From NCBI RefSeq assembly GCF_023195775.1, contig NZ_CP096205.1, forward strand, positions 3,679,001-3,743,000: a DNA stretch of 64,000 nucleotides, written 5' to 3'. Below the pieces are notes generated by a model. The model did not search any database and was not told where the DNA came from. It saw nothing but the letters and a program-made list of their open reading frames with translations. Source of the DNA: Flavobacterium azooxidireducens (GTDB lineage: Bacteria > Bacteroidota > Bacteroidia > Flavobacteriales > Flavobacteriaceae). Position numbers and translations under genes: made by a program. Shown piece by piece: positions 45,429 to 54,143 of the stretch. The stretch's first letter is position 1, and each line of letters starts with the position of its first letter.

Positions 45429-45503
45429 CTCCCATCCGCACGGAGTATTACTCCACCTGCACGCTGTATTCTTCTAACCGTACGGAGTATTCTCCCACCC
45501 GCA
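45429..45503. repeat. Degenerate GC-rich ~20-22-bp tandem repeat
   Basis: About 3.5 units of CTCCCATCCGCACGGAGTAT-type sequence, each containing a GGAGTATT core. GGAGT-ATT-ACTCC is itself a small hairpin. It lies between the attC-like hairpin and pepT. Confidence 0.55.
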
Positions 45504-45559
45504 AAAAAATAGAACAACTACGTTTCTAAATCTTATCGCCCTCTTTTTAAATCAATCCG

Positions 45560-45567
45560 TATCTTTG
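45560..45567 (+). promoter_or_regulatory. -7 promoter motif for pepT
   Basis: TATCTTTG, a full TAnnTTTG match, ends 33 bp before the ATG at 45601. It argues against the in-frame TTG at 45565 as start. No clear -33 element. Confidence 0.5.
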
Positions 45568-45600
45568 CTATCCATTAATGACCACAAATTATTTATTTTT

Positions 45601-46842
45601 ATGCAACATATCATCGACCGGTTCATCAGCTATGTAACGATTGACACCGAATCTGATCCGAATTCAGAAACCACTCCAAGTTCAAAAAAACAATTAGTAT
45701 TAGCCAATAATTTAGTCAAAGAACTGAAAGACATTGGCATGGATGATGTAACGATGGACGAAAAAGGCTATATCATGGCTACTTTACCAAGCAATGTAGA
45801 ACATGAAGTTCCGGTGATTGGTTTTATTTCGCATTATGACACTACGCCGGATTTTACGGGTGCAAATGTGAAACCGCAAATCATCCAAAATTATGATGGC
45901 AAAGATATTGTGTTGAATGCCGAGCAAAATATTGTGTTGTCTCCCTCCTATTTTAGCGATTTGTTGCAGTACAAAGGACAAACCATCATTACAACAGACG
46001 GAACTACTCTTTTAGGTGCCGATGACAAAGCCGGAATTACCGAAATTGTTACCGCAATGGAATTTCTAATCAAGAATCCTCAAATCAAACACGGAAAAAT
46101 TCGGGTTGGTTTTACGCCCGATGAAGAAATTGGTCGTGGTGCTCATCATTTTGATGTAGAAAAATTTGGAGCCGACTGGGCTTATACGATGGATGGCAGT
46201 CAGATTGGCGAATTGGAATATGAAAACTTTAATGCTGCCGGAGCAAAAATTATCTTCAAAGGAAAAAGCGTTCACCCGGGTTATGCGAAAGGAAAAATGA
46301 TTAATTCGATGTTGTTGGCTTCCAAATTCATATCCAAATTACCAAAAAAAGAAGTGCCGGAAGAAACCAAAGGTTATGAAGGATTTTTTCACGTAACCGG
46401 AATTACAGGAAGCATTGAAGAAAGCACGGTTTTGTTAATTATTCGCGACCATGACAAAAAATTATTCAAAAAAAGAAAAGAGTTTTTGCATGATTTAACG
46501 GCTAAATTCAATAAAAAATTTAAAAAACAATTTGGTGATGATATCGCCATTATCGAAATCAAAGACCAATATTATAATATGAAAGAAAAGGTAGAACCGG
46601 TTTTTCATATTGTAAAAATTGCCGAAAAAGCAATGAAAAAGTTAGACATCAAACCGCTTATCAAACCTATTCGTGGCGGAACAGATGGTTGTCAACTATC
46701 CTATAAAGGTTTGCCTTGTCCGAATATTTTTGCGGGCGGACACAACTTTCACGGGAAATATGAATATGTTCCGGTGGAAAGTATGCAAAAAGCGGTGGAA
46801 GTAATTGTGAAAATTGCGGAATTAACTGCGGAGAAGAAATAA
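45601..46842 (+). CDS. pepT: Peptidase T (tripeptide aminopeptidase)
   Basis: 413 residues from the ATG at 45601. The M20 dinuclear zinc site is complete: His78/Asp80 (SHYDTTPD), bridging Asp141 (GADDKAG), catalytic Glu175 with Glu176 (DEEIGRG), Asp198 (MDGS) and a late His in AGGHNFHG. It removes the N-terminal residue from tripeptides in the cytosol. Length is right for PepT. A strong hairpin follows the stop and probably terminates the transcript. Confidence 0.94.
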   Translation: MQHIIDRFISYVTIDTESDPNSETTPSSKKQLVLANNLVKELKDIGMDDVTMDEKGYIMATLPSNVEHEVPVIGFISHYDTTPDFTGANVKPQIIQNYDGKDIVLNAEQNIVLSPSYFSDLLQYKGQTIITTDGTTLLGADDKAGITEIVTAMEFLIKNPQIKHGKIRVGFTPDEEIGRGAHHFDVEKFGADWAYTMDGSQIGELEYENFNAAGAKIIFKGKSVHPGYAKGKMINSMLLASKFISKLPKKEVPEETKGYEGFFHVTGITGSIEESTVLLIIRDHDKKLFKKRKEFLHDLTAKFNKKFKKQFGDDIAIIEIKDQYYNMKEKVEPVFHIVKIAEKAMKKLDIKPLIKPIRGGTDGCQLSYKGLPCPNIFAGGHNFHGKYEYVPVESMQKAVEVIVKIAELTAEKK

Positions 46843-46854
46843 ATTATACTTTTT

Positions 46855-46908
46855 ATAGCCGCTGATTCGCTGATTATTTTTATTTTTAATCAGCGAATCA
46901 GTGGCTAT
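46855..46908. repeat. Hairpin repeat GCCGCTGATT family, copy 1 (probable pepT terminator)
   Basis: The 22-bp arms 46855-46876 and 46887-46908 pair at every position if one G-T pair is allowed, and a T run follows. First of three related hairpins in the pepT-DUF1801 gap. Confidence 0.8.
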
Positions 46909-46931
46909 TTTTTTGCTACTAATTTCAAGTT

Positions 46932-47008
46932 GCCGCTGATCTGCTGATTCTATTTATTTTAATCTGTGACCCGAAACCGAAGGTTGAACAGACGAAGTAA
47001 TCAGTGGC
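46932..47008. repeat. Hairpin repeat GCCGCTGATT family, copy 2, interrupted
   Basis: The left arm begins GCCGCTGATCTGCTGATT at 46932; the right arm ends AATCAGTGGC at 46999-47008. Compared with copy 3, about 30 extra bases sit between AATCTGT and AATCAGTGGC. Confidence 0.7.
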
Positions 47009-47019
47009 TTTTTTTTTGC

Positions 47020-47046
47020 CACGAATTTCACGAATCTCACGAATTT
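47020..47046. repeat. Triple 9-bp direct repeat CACGAAT[TC]T
   Basis: CACGAATTT, CACGAATCT, CACGAATTT in direct succession (47020-47046), between hairpin copies 2 and 3. Confidence 0.75.
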
Positions 47047-47086
47047 TTAGAAAAAAAATTATCATAGATAAATCGAATTTTAAGTT

Positions 47087-47134
47087 GCCGCTGATTTGCT
47101 GATTTTATTTATTTTTAATCTGTAAATCAGAGGC
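47087..47134. repeat. Hairpin repeat GCCGCTGATT family, copy 3
   Basis: GCCGCTGATTTGCTGATT at 47087-47104, then AATCTGTAAATCAGAGGC ending at 47134. The same left arm and similar right arm as copies 1 and 2. It ends 17 bp before the next ATG. Confidence 0.7.
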
Positions 47135-47151
47135 TTTTTATTTTTACAATT

Positions 47152-47730
47152 ATGGAAGACAAAAAAACTTGGAACAGAAATCAAAAATGGCTTGAAGAAA
47201 TTGAATTACTCAAATCCATCATCGTGAAAACCGATTTAGTAGAAACCACCAAATGGGGCGGAATTGTTTATACTTGGAACAACCGCAACATCATTGGAAT
47301 TGGCGGATTTAAAGACTATTTTACGATTTGGTTTTTTAATGGTGTCTTTCTTTCAGATGAAAAAAATGTGTTGGTGAATGCCGGAGAAGGTGTTACGAAA
47401 GGATTACGACAATGGCGATTTACATCAAAAGAAGAAGTAAACGAAAAATTAGTTCTTCACTACGTCAATCAAGCCATTGAAAATGAAAAAAACGGACTTT
47501 CGATTAAGCCGGAAAAAAAAGAAGTAAAACCGTCTGATTTTTTTCTTTCAAAATTGAATGAAGATACCACTTTGGTTGAAAAATTCAATGCTTTTTCACC
47601 CTTTAAACAAAAAGAATTCATCGAATACATTGATTCTGCCAAACAGGAAAAAACAAAACACGACCGTTTTGAAAAAATAAAACCGATGCTTTTGGCAAAC
47701 ATCGGTTTAAATGATAAGTATCGAAAATAA
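47152..47730 (+). CDS. DUF1801/YdeI family protein
   Basis: 192 residues. DUF1801 core in the first ~110 residues (TTKWGGIVYTWNNRNIIGIGGF, then FTIWFFNGVFL), followed by a YdeI/OmpD-associated-type C-terminal region (PSDFFLSKLNEDTTLVEKF, FSPFKQKEFIEYIDSAKQEK). These are small cytosolic proteins of unclear function, sometimes linked to stress or peptide resistance. The stop is immediately adjacent to the yajC stop on the opposite strand. Confidence 0.85.
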   Translation: MEDKKTWNRNQKWLEEIELLKSIIVKTDLVETTKWGGIVYTWNNRNIIGIGGFKDYFTIWFFNGVFLSDEKNVLVNAGEGVTKGLRQWRFTSKEEVNEKLVLHYVNQAIENEKNGLSIKPEKKEVKPSDFFLSKLNEDTTLVEKFNAFSPFKQKEFIEYIDSAKQEKTKHDRFEKIKPMLLANIGLNDKYRK

Positions 47731-48006
47731 TTATTTCTTTTCTACTAATTTGGCACTCATTTCCATAGAAATAGCTGAGCGTTCCATTTTTAATTTTCCG
47801 GACATGGTTTCAATCACCACTGTACCTTCTGATACTTCTGCAATTTTTCCGTGAAGTCCGCTTTTGGTGATAATTCTATCGCCTACTTTTAAACTGCTTT
47901 CAAATTCTTTTTCTTGTTTTGCACGTTTTTGTTGCGGTCTGATCATAAAAAAATAAATGACCACAAACATTAATAAAAACGGTAATAACGATTGAATATT
48001 TTCCAT
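47731..48006 (-). CDS. yajC: Sec translocase accessory subunit YajC
   Basis: 91 residues: one transmembrane helix (about 7-22) followed by the YajC signature FFMIRPQQKRAKQEKEF and the small GDRIITKSGLHGKIAEV domain. It associates with SecDF/SecYEG in the inner membrane. One base separates it from the DUF1573 gene upstream. Confidence 0.95.
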   Translation of the reverse strand: MENIQSLLPFLLMFVVIYFFMIRPQQKRAKQEKEFESSLKVGDRIITKSGLHGKIAEVSEGTVVIETMSGKLKMERSAISMEMSAKLVEKK

Positions 48007-48007
48007 A

Positions 48008-48571
48008 TTATTGATTAGTTACAGCAGGAGCATCTGCTTTTGGTTTTGGTGTTACGTTTGCTTTGATGGTTAAAACATCTTTTCCGGAAGCTGTATTAGC
48101 TGTGATGTTAACCGATTTTTGTTGCATTCCAGGTTTTCCGTTACTGTCGAAAGATACTTTCATTTTTCCTGTTTTGCCTGGTTTAATTGGTTCTTTTGGG
48201 AATTCAGGAACAGTACAACCACATGATCCTGAAGCATTAGCAATAATTAAGTCGGCTTCTCCTGTATTGGTAAAAGTAAAAGTTGTTTCTACTTTAGCAC
48301 CTTCATTTATTACACCAAAATCATGTTCTTTTTTGTTGAACGTCATTACCGGATATTTACCGTCTGCCGGTGGTGGAGTTACTTGATTTGTCTCCGGATT
48401 TGTATTTTGTTTAACCGGATTTTCTTGTGCTGGTGTTGCTTGTGGATTTCCAACATATTCATTGATTGGAATATCTTTACTGTTTGGATCGATTTTAGAA
48501 AGTGCATCTTCTTTTTTACAAGAAAGTAATGATGCAAAAACGAACATCGCAAAAATTGATTTTCTTAACAT
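48008..48571 (-). CDS. DUF1573 lipoprotein
   Basis: 187 residues. Lipobox LLSC with lipidated Cys18. A Pro/Asn/Gln-rich linker (about 35-72) precedes a DUF1573 Ig-like domain (about 75-175), with HDFGVINEGAKVETTFTFTN, SGSCGCTVPEFPKEPIKPG and FDSNGKPG. DUF1573 domains are beta sandwiches common in Bacteroidota; their ligand is unknown. The Cys pair in SCGCTVP is a family hallmark. It is encoded between nusB and yajC in one direction. Confidence 0.9.
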   Translation of the reverse strand: MLRKSIFAMFVFASLLSCKKEDALSKIDPNSKDIPINEYVGNPQATPAQENPVKQNTNPETNQVTPPPADGKYPVMTFNKKEHDFGVINEGAKVETTFTFTNTGEADLIIANASGSCGCTVPEFPKEPIKPGKTGKMKVSFDSNGKPGMQQKSVNITANTASGKDVLTIKANVTPKPKADAPAVTNQ

Positions 48572-48590
48572 AGTTAGTTGAATTTAAAAA

Positions 48591-49535
48591 TTACATTAAA
48601 CCTCTTCCGGTTTTCTTTAATTTATCTGCTTTTTGGAAATCTTTGACTAAGTTGTCTAAAACTCCGTTTATAAAAATACTGCTTTTTGGTGTGGCATATT
48701 CTTTCGCTATCTCCAAATACTCGTTTATAGTTACTTTAACGGGAATAGATGGAAATCGCAAAAACTCACAAATAGCCATTTTCAACATGATAGTATCAAC
48801 TTCAGAAATACGATCCGGATCCCAATTTGGCGTTCTATCGATATATTCTTTAGCTAATTCATTTTCGTTTAAAACTGTTTTTCTGAATAAATCGCGAGCA
48901 AAATCTTTGTCTTCGGCATCTTTATATAATGGTAAAACAGCAAACGATTTTTCAACACCCTCGTCAATATGTTTCAATTGCTTAAGAATCATTGTGTTTA
49001 CCAACGGAATATCATCCACCCAAGTGAGTTTATAATCTTCTAAATAATCATACAATTTTTCGTTAGATGCAACTAACTCAGTGAACATATCTGCCAAGAA
49101 TTTTTTATCGTTTTCAAACGAATCTGTCTTGTCTGACAAATAATTTTGATAAAGCGAACTCTTTTTGATGTCTTCCAATAGAATCAAAATAAGGTCATCA
49201 TTTTGACTCCAATTGTTGATTTTTCGTTTTTCTAAAGCGATGGAAAGCGAATTATTCTCTTCCAAAGCAAGTAAGACACGATTTGTAATAAATTTTCTGT
49301 TTGGCTTTAAGTCCTTTTCAGTGGCTAAATGTTTCTTGGAAGCTTTCTCCAAAAAATCTTCTTCTTTTTTTCTGATTTCAACTAAGGCAGAAACCACAAT
49401 CAAATATAAATCCTGAATACTTTCGATACTTGCGAATAAGAATTTTTCTTCTTTTTCCAATTGATCAGAACCGCTCTGATGCATTGCATAAATGGTTTGC
49501 AATACTTTTACCCGAATATGTCTCCTGTTTAACAC
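48591..49535 (-). CDS. nusB: Transcription antitermination factor NusB (long form)
   Basis: 314 residues. The C-terminal ~140 residues match NusB (SEVDTIMLKMAICEFLRFP, VTINEYLEIAKEYATPKS, FINGVLDNL). The N-terminal ~170 residues begin with a NusB-like RRHIRVKVLQTIYAMHQS followed by a charged helical region absent from the short proteobacterial protein. This longer architecture is usual in Bacteroidota. It binds boxA RNA with NusE for rRNA antitermination. Confidence 0.9.
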   Translation of the reverse strand: MLNRRHIRVKVLQTIYAMHQSGSDQLEKEEKFLFASIESIQDLYLIVVSALVEIRKKEEDFLEKASKKHLATEKDLKPNRKFITNRVLLALEENNSLSIALEKRKINNWSQNDDLILILLEDIKKSSLYQNYLSDKTDSFENDKKFLADMFTELVASNEKLYDYLEDYKLTWVDDIPLVNTMILKQLKHIDEGVEKSFAVLPLYKDAEDKDFARDLFRKTVLNENELAKEYIDRTPNWDPDRISEVDTIMLKMAICEFLRFPSIPVKVTINEYLEIAKEYATPKSSIFINGVLDNLVKDFQKADKLKKTGRGLM

Positions 49536-49551
49536 GTTGTAAGAACTTTTT

Positions 49552-49581
49552 AAAAAATTAGTGACGCCCCGTAGGACGTCA
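49552..49581 (-). terminator. Terminator after leucine dehydrogenase
   Basis: GTGACGCCC (49561-49569) and GGACGTCAC (49573-49581) pair at eight of nine positions. Downstream on the minus strand TAATTTTTT gives the T run. It separates leucine dehydrogenase from nusB. Confidence 0.82.
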
Positions 49582-49609
49582 CAAAAATAGTATTATTTAT
49601 CGGAAAAAT

Positions 49610-50713
49610 TTATTTCCCGCTTTCTTTTTTACGTAGATTTATTCTATTTTGAGCAATTGTTAAAGCTGCTTGATGCGTTGTGATATTGTTTTTCACAGCA
49701 TAATCAAAGATTTCCAACGTTGTATTGTAGATGTTTTCCGTTCTTCTCATTGCTTCTGCTTTGTCATAATGTTCAATTTCTGCATAAACATTTATGATTC
49801 CACCGGCGTTGATTAAGAAATCGGGAGCATACAAAATTCCTCTTTCTTGAAGAATTTTTCCGTGAATGTTTTCATTTGCTAATTGATTATTGGCTGCACC
49901 GGCTACAATAGAGGCATTCAATTTATAAACTGTATCATCATTGATGGTAGCTCCTAATGCACAAGGAGCATAAATGTCAACATCGGCTGCATATAGATCA
50001 GAACCATTGAAAACTTTTGCACCATAATGAGCACCAACTTCTTTCAAACGAGCTTCATTTATATCAGAAATGGTCACAATTGCACCTTCTTTTGTTAAAT
50101 AATCAACCAAAGTTTCGCCAACATGGCCAATTCCTTGCACCAAAACTTTGATTCCGGCTAATGATTCTGAACCAAATTTATATTTTGCAGCTGCTTTCAT
50201 TCCCATGTAAACACCAAAAGCAGTTACGGGAGAGGGGTTTCCTGATCCACCTCTTGATTCAGAAATTCCGGTTACGTAAGGTGTTACATCTCTCACAGTA
50301 TCCATATCTTCGGTCTGCATTCCTACATCCTCTGCAGTAATATACTTTCCGCTTAATGAATGAACGAATTCACCAAACTTTCGCATTAATTCCGGTGTTT
50401 TTTGCGTTTTAGCATCACCAATAATCACTGCTTTTCCTCCGCCAAGGTTTAATCCTGTGATAGCAGATTTAAAAGTCATTCCGCGTGATAAACGTAAAAC
50501 ATCGTTCAAAGCTTCCCATTCATTGGTGTAGTTCCACATTCTTGTTCCACCCAATGCTGGTCCTAAAACTGTGTTATGAATTCCAATTATTGCCTTTAAA
50601 CCAGTATCTTTGTCATTGCAAAAAACAATTTGCTCATGATTATCAAAGGATACTTGTCCAAAAACCGGATCCATTTTTTGAAGTTCTTTAGGAGTTGTTA
50701 CTTCTGCTATCAT
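49610..50713 (-). CDS. Leucine dehydrogenase (Glu/Leu/Phe/Val dehydrogenase family)
   Basis: 367 residues from the ATG at 50713. The frame runs up to 50782, but that part is hydrophobic and not conserved. GPALGGTRMWNY and the Lys of LGGGKAVIIGD mark the active site, and VLVQGIGHVGETLVDYL (about 180-196) is the NAD-binding glycine motif. It oxidatively deaminates branched-chain amino acids, typical of Bacteroidota catabolism. Specificity for leucine is inferred from family resemblance. Confidence 0.9.
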   Translation of the reverse strand: MIAEVTTPKELQKMDPVFGQVSFDNHEQIVFCNDKDTGLKAIIGIHNTVLGPALGGTRMWNYTNEWEALNDVLRLSRGMTFKSAITGLNLGGGKAVIIGDAKTQKTPELMRKFGEFVHSLSGKYITAEDVGMQTEDMDTVRDVTPYVTGISESRGGSGNPSPVTAFGVYMGMKAAAKYKFGSESLAGIKVLVQGIGHVGETLVDYLTKEGAIVTISDINEARLKEVGAHYGAKVFNGSDLYAADVDIYAPCALGATINDDTVYKLNASIVAGAANNQLANENIHGKILQERGILYAPDFLINAGGIINVYAEIEHYDKAEAMRRTENIYNTTLEIFDYAVKNNITTHQAALTIAQNRINLRKKESGK

Positions 50714-50915
50714 AGTTGAATATTTAATTGGTAAAATTATGACTTTGTCAAAAAGACATAACAAAAGTAGCACTAAAATCAAAAGAACGCAATAAAATTT
50801 AATAATTTTAGCAATCTGTTAATAACAAACACGAATTGAAGATAATTTTAAAATAACACAATTCTCAATTTTTTAACACTTTTTAACCCATAGCCTCTCA
50901 TCTGAATTAAATAAC

Positions 50916-52676
50916 ATGAAAGAACTACATTATTTAAATAAATATTTCATAAAATATAAATACCGTTTTTTGTTAGGTATTATCATTACAATTGTTGCAC
51001 AAATATTCTCACTATTTATTCCAAAACTAGTAAGTAAATCAATGAATATTATTGATGCGTATATTAAAAACCCAATTAGCGACACCAGTTTAATCAAAAA
51101 AGAACTGCTCATTAGTTTAGGATTAATCATTGGAGCAACTGTAATTGCAGGATTTTTGACGTTTTTAATGCGACAAACTTTGATAGTAATGTCTCGCCAT
51201 GTTGAATTCGACCTGAAGAATGAAGTTTTTCAACAATATGAACGTTTATCGCAAAGTTTTTACAAAAGAAACCGAACGGGAGATTTAATGAACCGGATTT
51301 CGGAAGATGTGGGTAAAGTCCGTATGTATGTTGGTCCGGCCGTTATGTACACCATCAACACCTTCATCCGCTTTGCCATTGTGATTATATATATGTATAA
51401 TGTTTCACCTAAACTGACCTTATATACTATTCTCCCATTGCCGCTTCTCTCCTACTTCATTTTTAAATTGAGTGTGGAAATCAATAACAGAAGTCGCATT
51501 TATCAAGAAAATCTATCTACACTTTCCAGTTTTTCACAGGAAATGTTTTCCGGAATTAGAGTGATAAAAGCCTATGCTTTGGAAGGACAAAACAAAAAAG
51601 AATTTAACGGTTTAGCACAAGAAAGTCGTGATAAGAATATGAGTTTAGCATTAGTAAATTCATTATTTGGACCATTAATGATTTTGTTGATTGGATTGAG
51701 CAACTTAGTTGTGATTTATTTCGGCGGAATGATGTATGTAGACGGAACTATTGAAAACATTGGTACTATAGCCGAATTTATTTTGTATGTCAACATGCTT
51801 ACTTGGCCAGTTGCATCTATCGGATGGGTTTCGTCATTGGTTCAGGAAGCCGAAGCCTCTCAAAAACGTATCAACGAATTTTTAAAAATTGAACCGGAAA
51901 TTAAAAACCATAATCCAAATAACGATACGATTCAAGGTTCCATAGCTTTTAAAAATGTGAGTTTTACTTATGAAGACACTAATATTCAAGCTTTAAAAGA
52001 TATTTCATTTGAAGTGAAGAAAGGTGAAACCTTAGCTATTTTAGGAAAAACAGGTTCAGGAAAATCTACACTTCTTTCTTTGATTTGCAGATTATATGAT
52101 GTGGAAAAAGGTTCGATTACTATGGATGGAAAAAAATTGGCCGATTTAAATCTGCATGATTTACGAAACAGCATTGGAATTGTTCCGCAAGATGCCTTTT
52201 TGTTTTCGGATAGCATCAAAAATAATATCAAATTCGGAAAAGAAGATGCCACAGATGAGGAAGTTATTGAAGCGGCTAAACAAGCCATCGTTCACGACAA
52301 TATCATCAACTTTAAAAATAAATATGATACTGTTTTAGGTGAAAGAGGAATCACACTTTCCGGAGGACAAAAACAGCGGGTTTCAATTGCCAGAGCAATT
52401 ATAAAAGATCCTGAAATTTTGCTTTTTGATGATTGCTTATCTGCCGTTGATACAGAAACGGAAGAACAAATTCTGAATAACTTATTTGAGATTTGTAAAA
52501 ATAAAACTACACTAATTGTCAGCCATCGTGTTTCATCAGCTAAAAATGCAGATAAAATTATCATCCTCGAAGAAGGAGAAATTATACAACAAGGCACTCA
52601 TTTTCAATTATTAAATCAAGAAGGTTATTATAAAGAATTGTATTTGAAACAACTTTCTGAAAAAGAATTGTCGTAA
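50916..52676 (+). CDS. ABC transporter, permease-ATPase half transporter (MsbA/MdlB-like)
   Basis: 586 residues: six-helix exporter membrane domain (about 15-310), then an ATPase with Walker A GKTGSGKS (377-384), Q-loop near PQDAF, signature LSGGQKQR (481-488) and Walker B ILLFDD (501-506). The Walker B has Asp-Asp rather than Asp-Glu, as in some MdlB-like proteins. It probably works as a homodimer or with another half transporter exporting lipids or peptides. Substrate not inferable. Confidence 0.93.
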   Translation: MKELHYLNKYFIKYKYRFLLGIIITIVAQIFSLFIPKLVSKSMNIIDAYIKNPISDTSLIKKELLISLGLIIGATVIAGFLTFLMRQTLIVMSRHVEFDLKNEVFQQYERLSQSFYKRNRTGDLMNRISEDVGKVRMYVGPAVMYTINTFIRFAIVIIYMYNVSPKLTLYTILPLPLLSYFIFKLSVEINNRSRIYQENLSTLSSFSQEMFSGIRVIKAYALEGQNKKEFNGLAQESRDKNMSLALVNSLFGPLMILLIGLSNLVVIYFGGMMYVDGTIENIGTIAEFILYVNMLTWPVASIGWVSSLVQEAEASQKRINEFLKIEPEIKNHNPNNDTIQGSIAFKNVSFTYEDTNIQALKDISFEVKKGETLAILGKTGSGKSTLLSLICRLYDVEKGSITMDGKKLADLNLHDLRNSIGIVPQDAFLFSDSIKNNIKFGKEDATDEEVIEAAKQAIVHDNIINFKNKYDTVLGERGITLSGGQKQRVSIARAIIKDPEILLFDDCLSAVDTETEEQILNNLFEICKNKTTLIVSHRVSSAKNADKIIILEEGEIIQQGTHFQLLNQEGYYKELYLKQLSEKELS

Positions 52677-52707
52677 TTTTTTGATAATTCAATTATTTTT
52701 TAGATTT

Positions 52708-52735
52708 TTGGTTACTACATTCAACACTAAATTTG
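52708..52735 (+). promoter_or_regulatory. Promoter of the DUF3276 gene
   Basis: TTG at 52708-52710, 17 bp, TAAATTTG at 52728-52735. A near-perfect consensus promoter. The ATG is at 52747, giving a very short leader. Confidence 0.7.
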
Positions 52736-52746
52736 ACAGAAAGATT

Positions 52747-53124
52747 ATGAGAGAAAACGAAATGTTAGAAAAAGACGAAATTTTTTCTAAAGTTTTAAGA
52801 GCAGGCAGAAGAACCTATTTCTTCGATGTTAGAGCAACCAAAGCAGACGACTATTACATTACCATCACAGAAAGTAAAAAATTTACAGAAGAAGATGGTT
52901 CTTTCCACTTTAAAAAACACAAAATTTATTTATACAAAGAAGATTTTGTCGCTTTTAAAGAAATTCTAGACGATATGACTGCCTATGTTTTAGACCATAA
53001 AGGTGAAGAAGTTATTTCAGAAAGACATCAAAAAGATTTCAAAAAAGAATATACTTCTGAAACAGTTGAAAGTGAAGATGCTCCAAAAGCGAGTTTTACC
53101 GACATTGATTTCGACGATATTTAA
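52747..53124 (+). CDS. DUF3276 (PUR-alpha-like) protein
   Basis: 125 residues from the ATG at 52747. The TTG at 52681 is in frame but lies upstream of the promoter. Contains the PUR-like pattern VLRAGRRTYFFDVRATKADD, YYITITESKK, KIYLYKEDFVAFKEIL and an acidic C terminus ending DIDFDDI. PUR domains bind single-stranded nucleic acid; the Bacteroidota DUF3276 family is conserved but uncharacterised. A terminator follows. Confidence 0.92.
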   Translation: MRENEMLEKDEIFSKVLRAGRRTYFFDVRATKADDYYITITESKKFTEEDGSFHFKKHKIYLYKEDFVAFKEILDDMTAYVLDHKGEEVISERHQKDFKKEYTSETVESEDAPKASFTDIDFDDI

Positions 53125-53129
53125 AACTT

Positions 53130-53158
53130 AAATCCCTTCTTTTCGAAGGGATTTTTTT
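53130..53158. terminator. Terminator between DUF3276 and CsaA-like genes
   Basis: A perfect 10-bp stem, AAATCCCTTC (53130-53139) and GAAGGGATTT (53145-53154), loop TTTTC, then T run. It serves both convergent genes. Confidence 0.87.
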
Positions 53159-53490
53159 TATCCAATTCGTAAGCCATTTTCAACTTTCTTGTCAGAAGAA
53201 AGCAAGATAATATCATTCTCTGCTCCTACAGAACCGAGTACCAAACACTCACTCATAAATTTCCCGATTTGTTTTTTTGGAAAGTTCACGACGGCTACAA
53301 TTTGCTTTCCTATTAATTCTTCTTTACTATATCGTTTCGTAATTTGAGCAGATGTTTTTCTAATTCCAATTTCATCTCCAAAATCAATTGTTAACTGATA
53401 GGCAGGTTTTCGAGCTTCAGGAAAATCATTTACTTCTAAAATAGTTCCAATTCGCATTTCTATCTTTTCAAATTCTTCCCAACTCAACAT
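53158..53490 (-). CDS. tRNA-binding domain protein, CsaA-like
   Basis: 110 residues, a single EMAP-like OB fold: FEKIEMRIGTILEVNDFPEARKP..., DFGDEIGIRKTSAQITKRY, VAVVNFPKKQIGKFMSECLVLGS. Matches CsaA/methionyl-tRNA synthetase C-terminal domains that bind tRNA or act as chaperones. It is convergent with the DUF3276 gene across the terminator. Confidence 0.9.
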   Translation of the reverse strand: MLSWEEFEKIEMRIGTILEVNDFPEARKPAYQLTIDFGDEIGIRKTSAQITKRYSKEELIGKQIVAVVNFPKKQIGKFMSECLVLGSVGAENDIILLSSDKKVENGLRIG

Positions 53491-53585
53491 AATAATTTAT
53501 TCTTAAAAATTTAAACTCAAAAATAAGAATATCAATCTAAAAATTCTTAACTTTAAGCATTAACTTAAAAAAATTATCCGCAGTA

Positions 53586-54143
53586 ATGGCAAGAACAGAA
53601 TCAAGCATGATTTCTTTAGGAACTTTAGCTCCAAACTTTCATTTAAAAGACACCAATTCCAATGATTTTTTCACGTTTTCAGATTGCAAAGGCGAAAAAG
53701 GAACGTTAGTTTTTTTTATCTGCAATCATTGTCCGTTTGTGCATCATGTGATAGATGAAATTATTTTGGTTGCCAATGATTACCGTGTACAAGGCATCGG
53801 AATCGTAGCCATTTCAAGCAATGATGCGACACAATATCCGGAAGATAGTCCGGAATTAATGACTGAATTTGCTTTTGAAAATAAATTTGAATTTCCGTAT
53901 TTGTATGATGAAACACAAGAAGTTGCCAAAGCTTTCGGAGCAGCTTGCACGCCCGATTTCTTTCTTTTTGACAATCAGGACAAATTGGTTTACCGCGGAC
54001 AATTAGACGATTCACGTCCCGGCAACGGCATCCCATTAAGCGGAAACGATTTAAGGGGAGCTATTGATAGTGTTTTGTATAACAGAACCGTCAACCCGAA
54101 TCAAAAGCCAAGTATCGGATGTAATATTAAATGGAAAAAATAA
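53586..54143 (+). CDS. Thioredoxin-fold redoxin
   Basis: 185 residues. Active-site-like C46-N-H-C49 (FICNHCPFVHHVI) in a peroxiredoxin/AhpC-TSA-like fold, with GIVAISSNDATQYPEDSPE and a late TPDFFLFDNQDKLVYRGQLDD. There is no signal peptide, so probably cytosolic. Its partner is unknown. It is immediately followed by glgA (stop and ATG adjacent), so the three genes 53586-56837 form one operon. Confidence 0.88.
   Translation: MARTESSMISLGTLAPNFHLKDTNSNDFFTFSDCKGEKGTLVFFICNHCPFVHHVIDEIILVANDYRVQGIGIVAISSNDATQYPEDSPELMTEFAFENKFEFPYLYDETQEVAKAFGAACTPDFFLFDNQDKLVYRGQLDDSRPGNGIPLSGNDLRGAIDSVLYNRTVNPNQKPSIGCNIKWKK

Noticed and set aside
46855-47134. Hairpins taken as a CRISPR array or tRNA cluster
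   Set aside because: Spacing is irregular, arms are self-complementary, and no cloverleaf with a T-loop was recognised.
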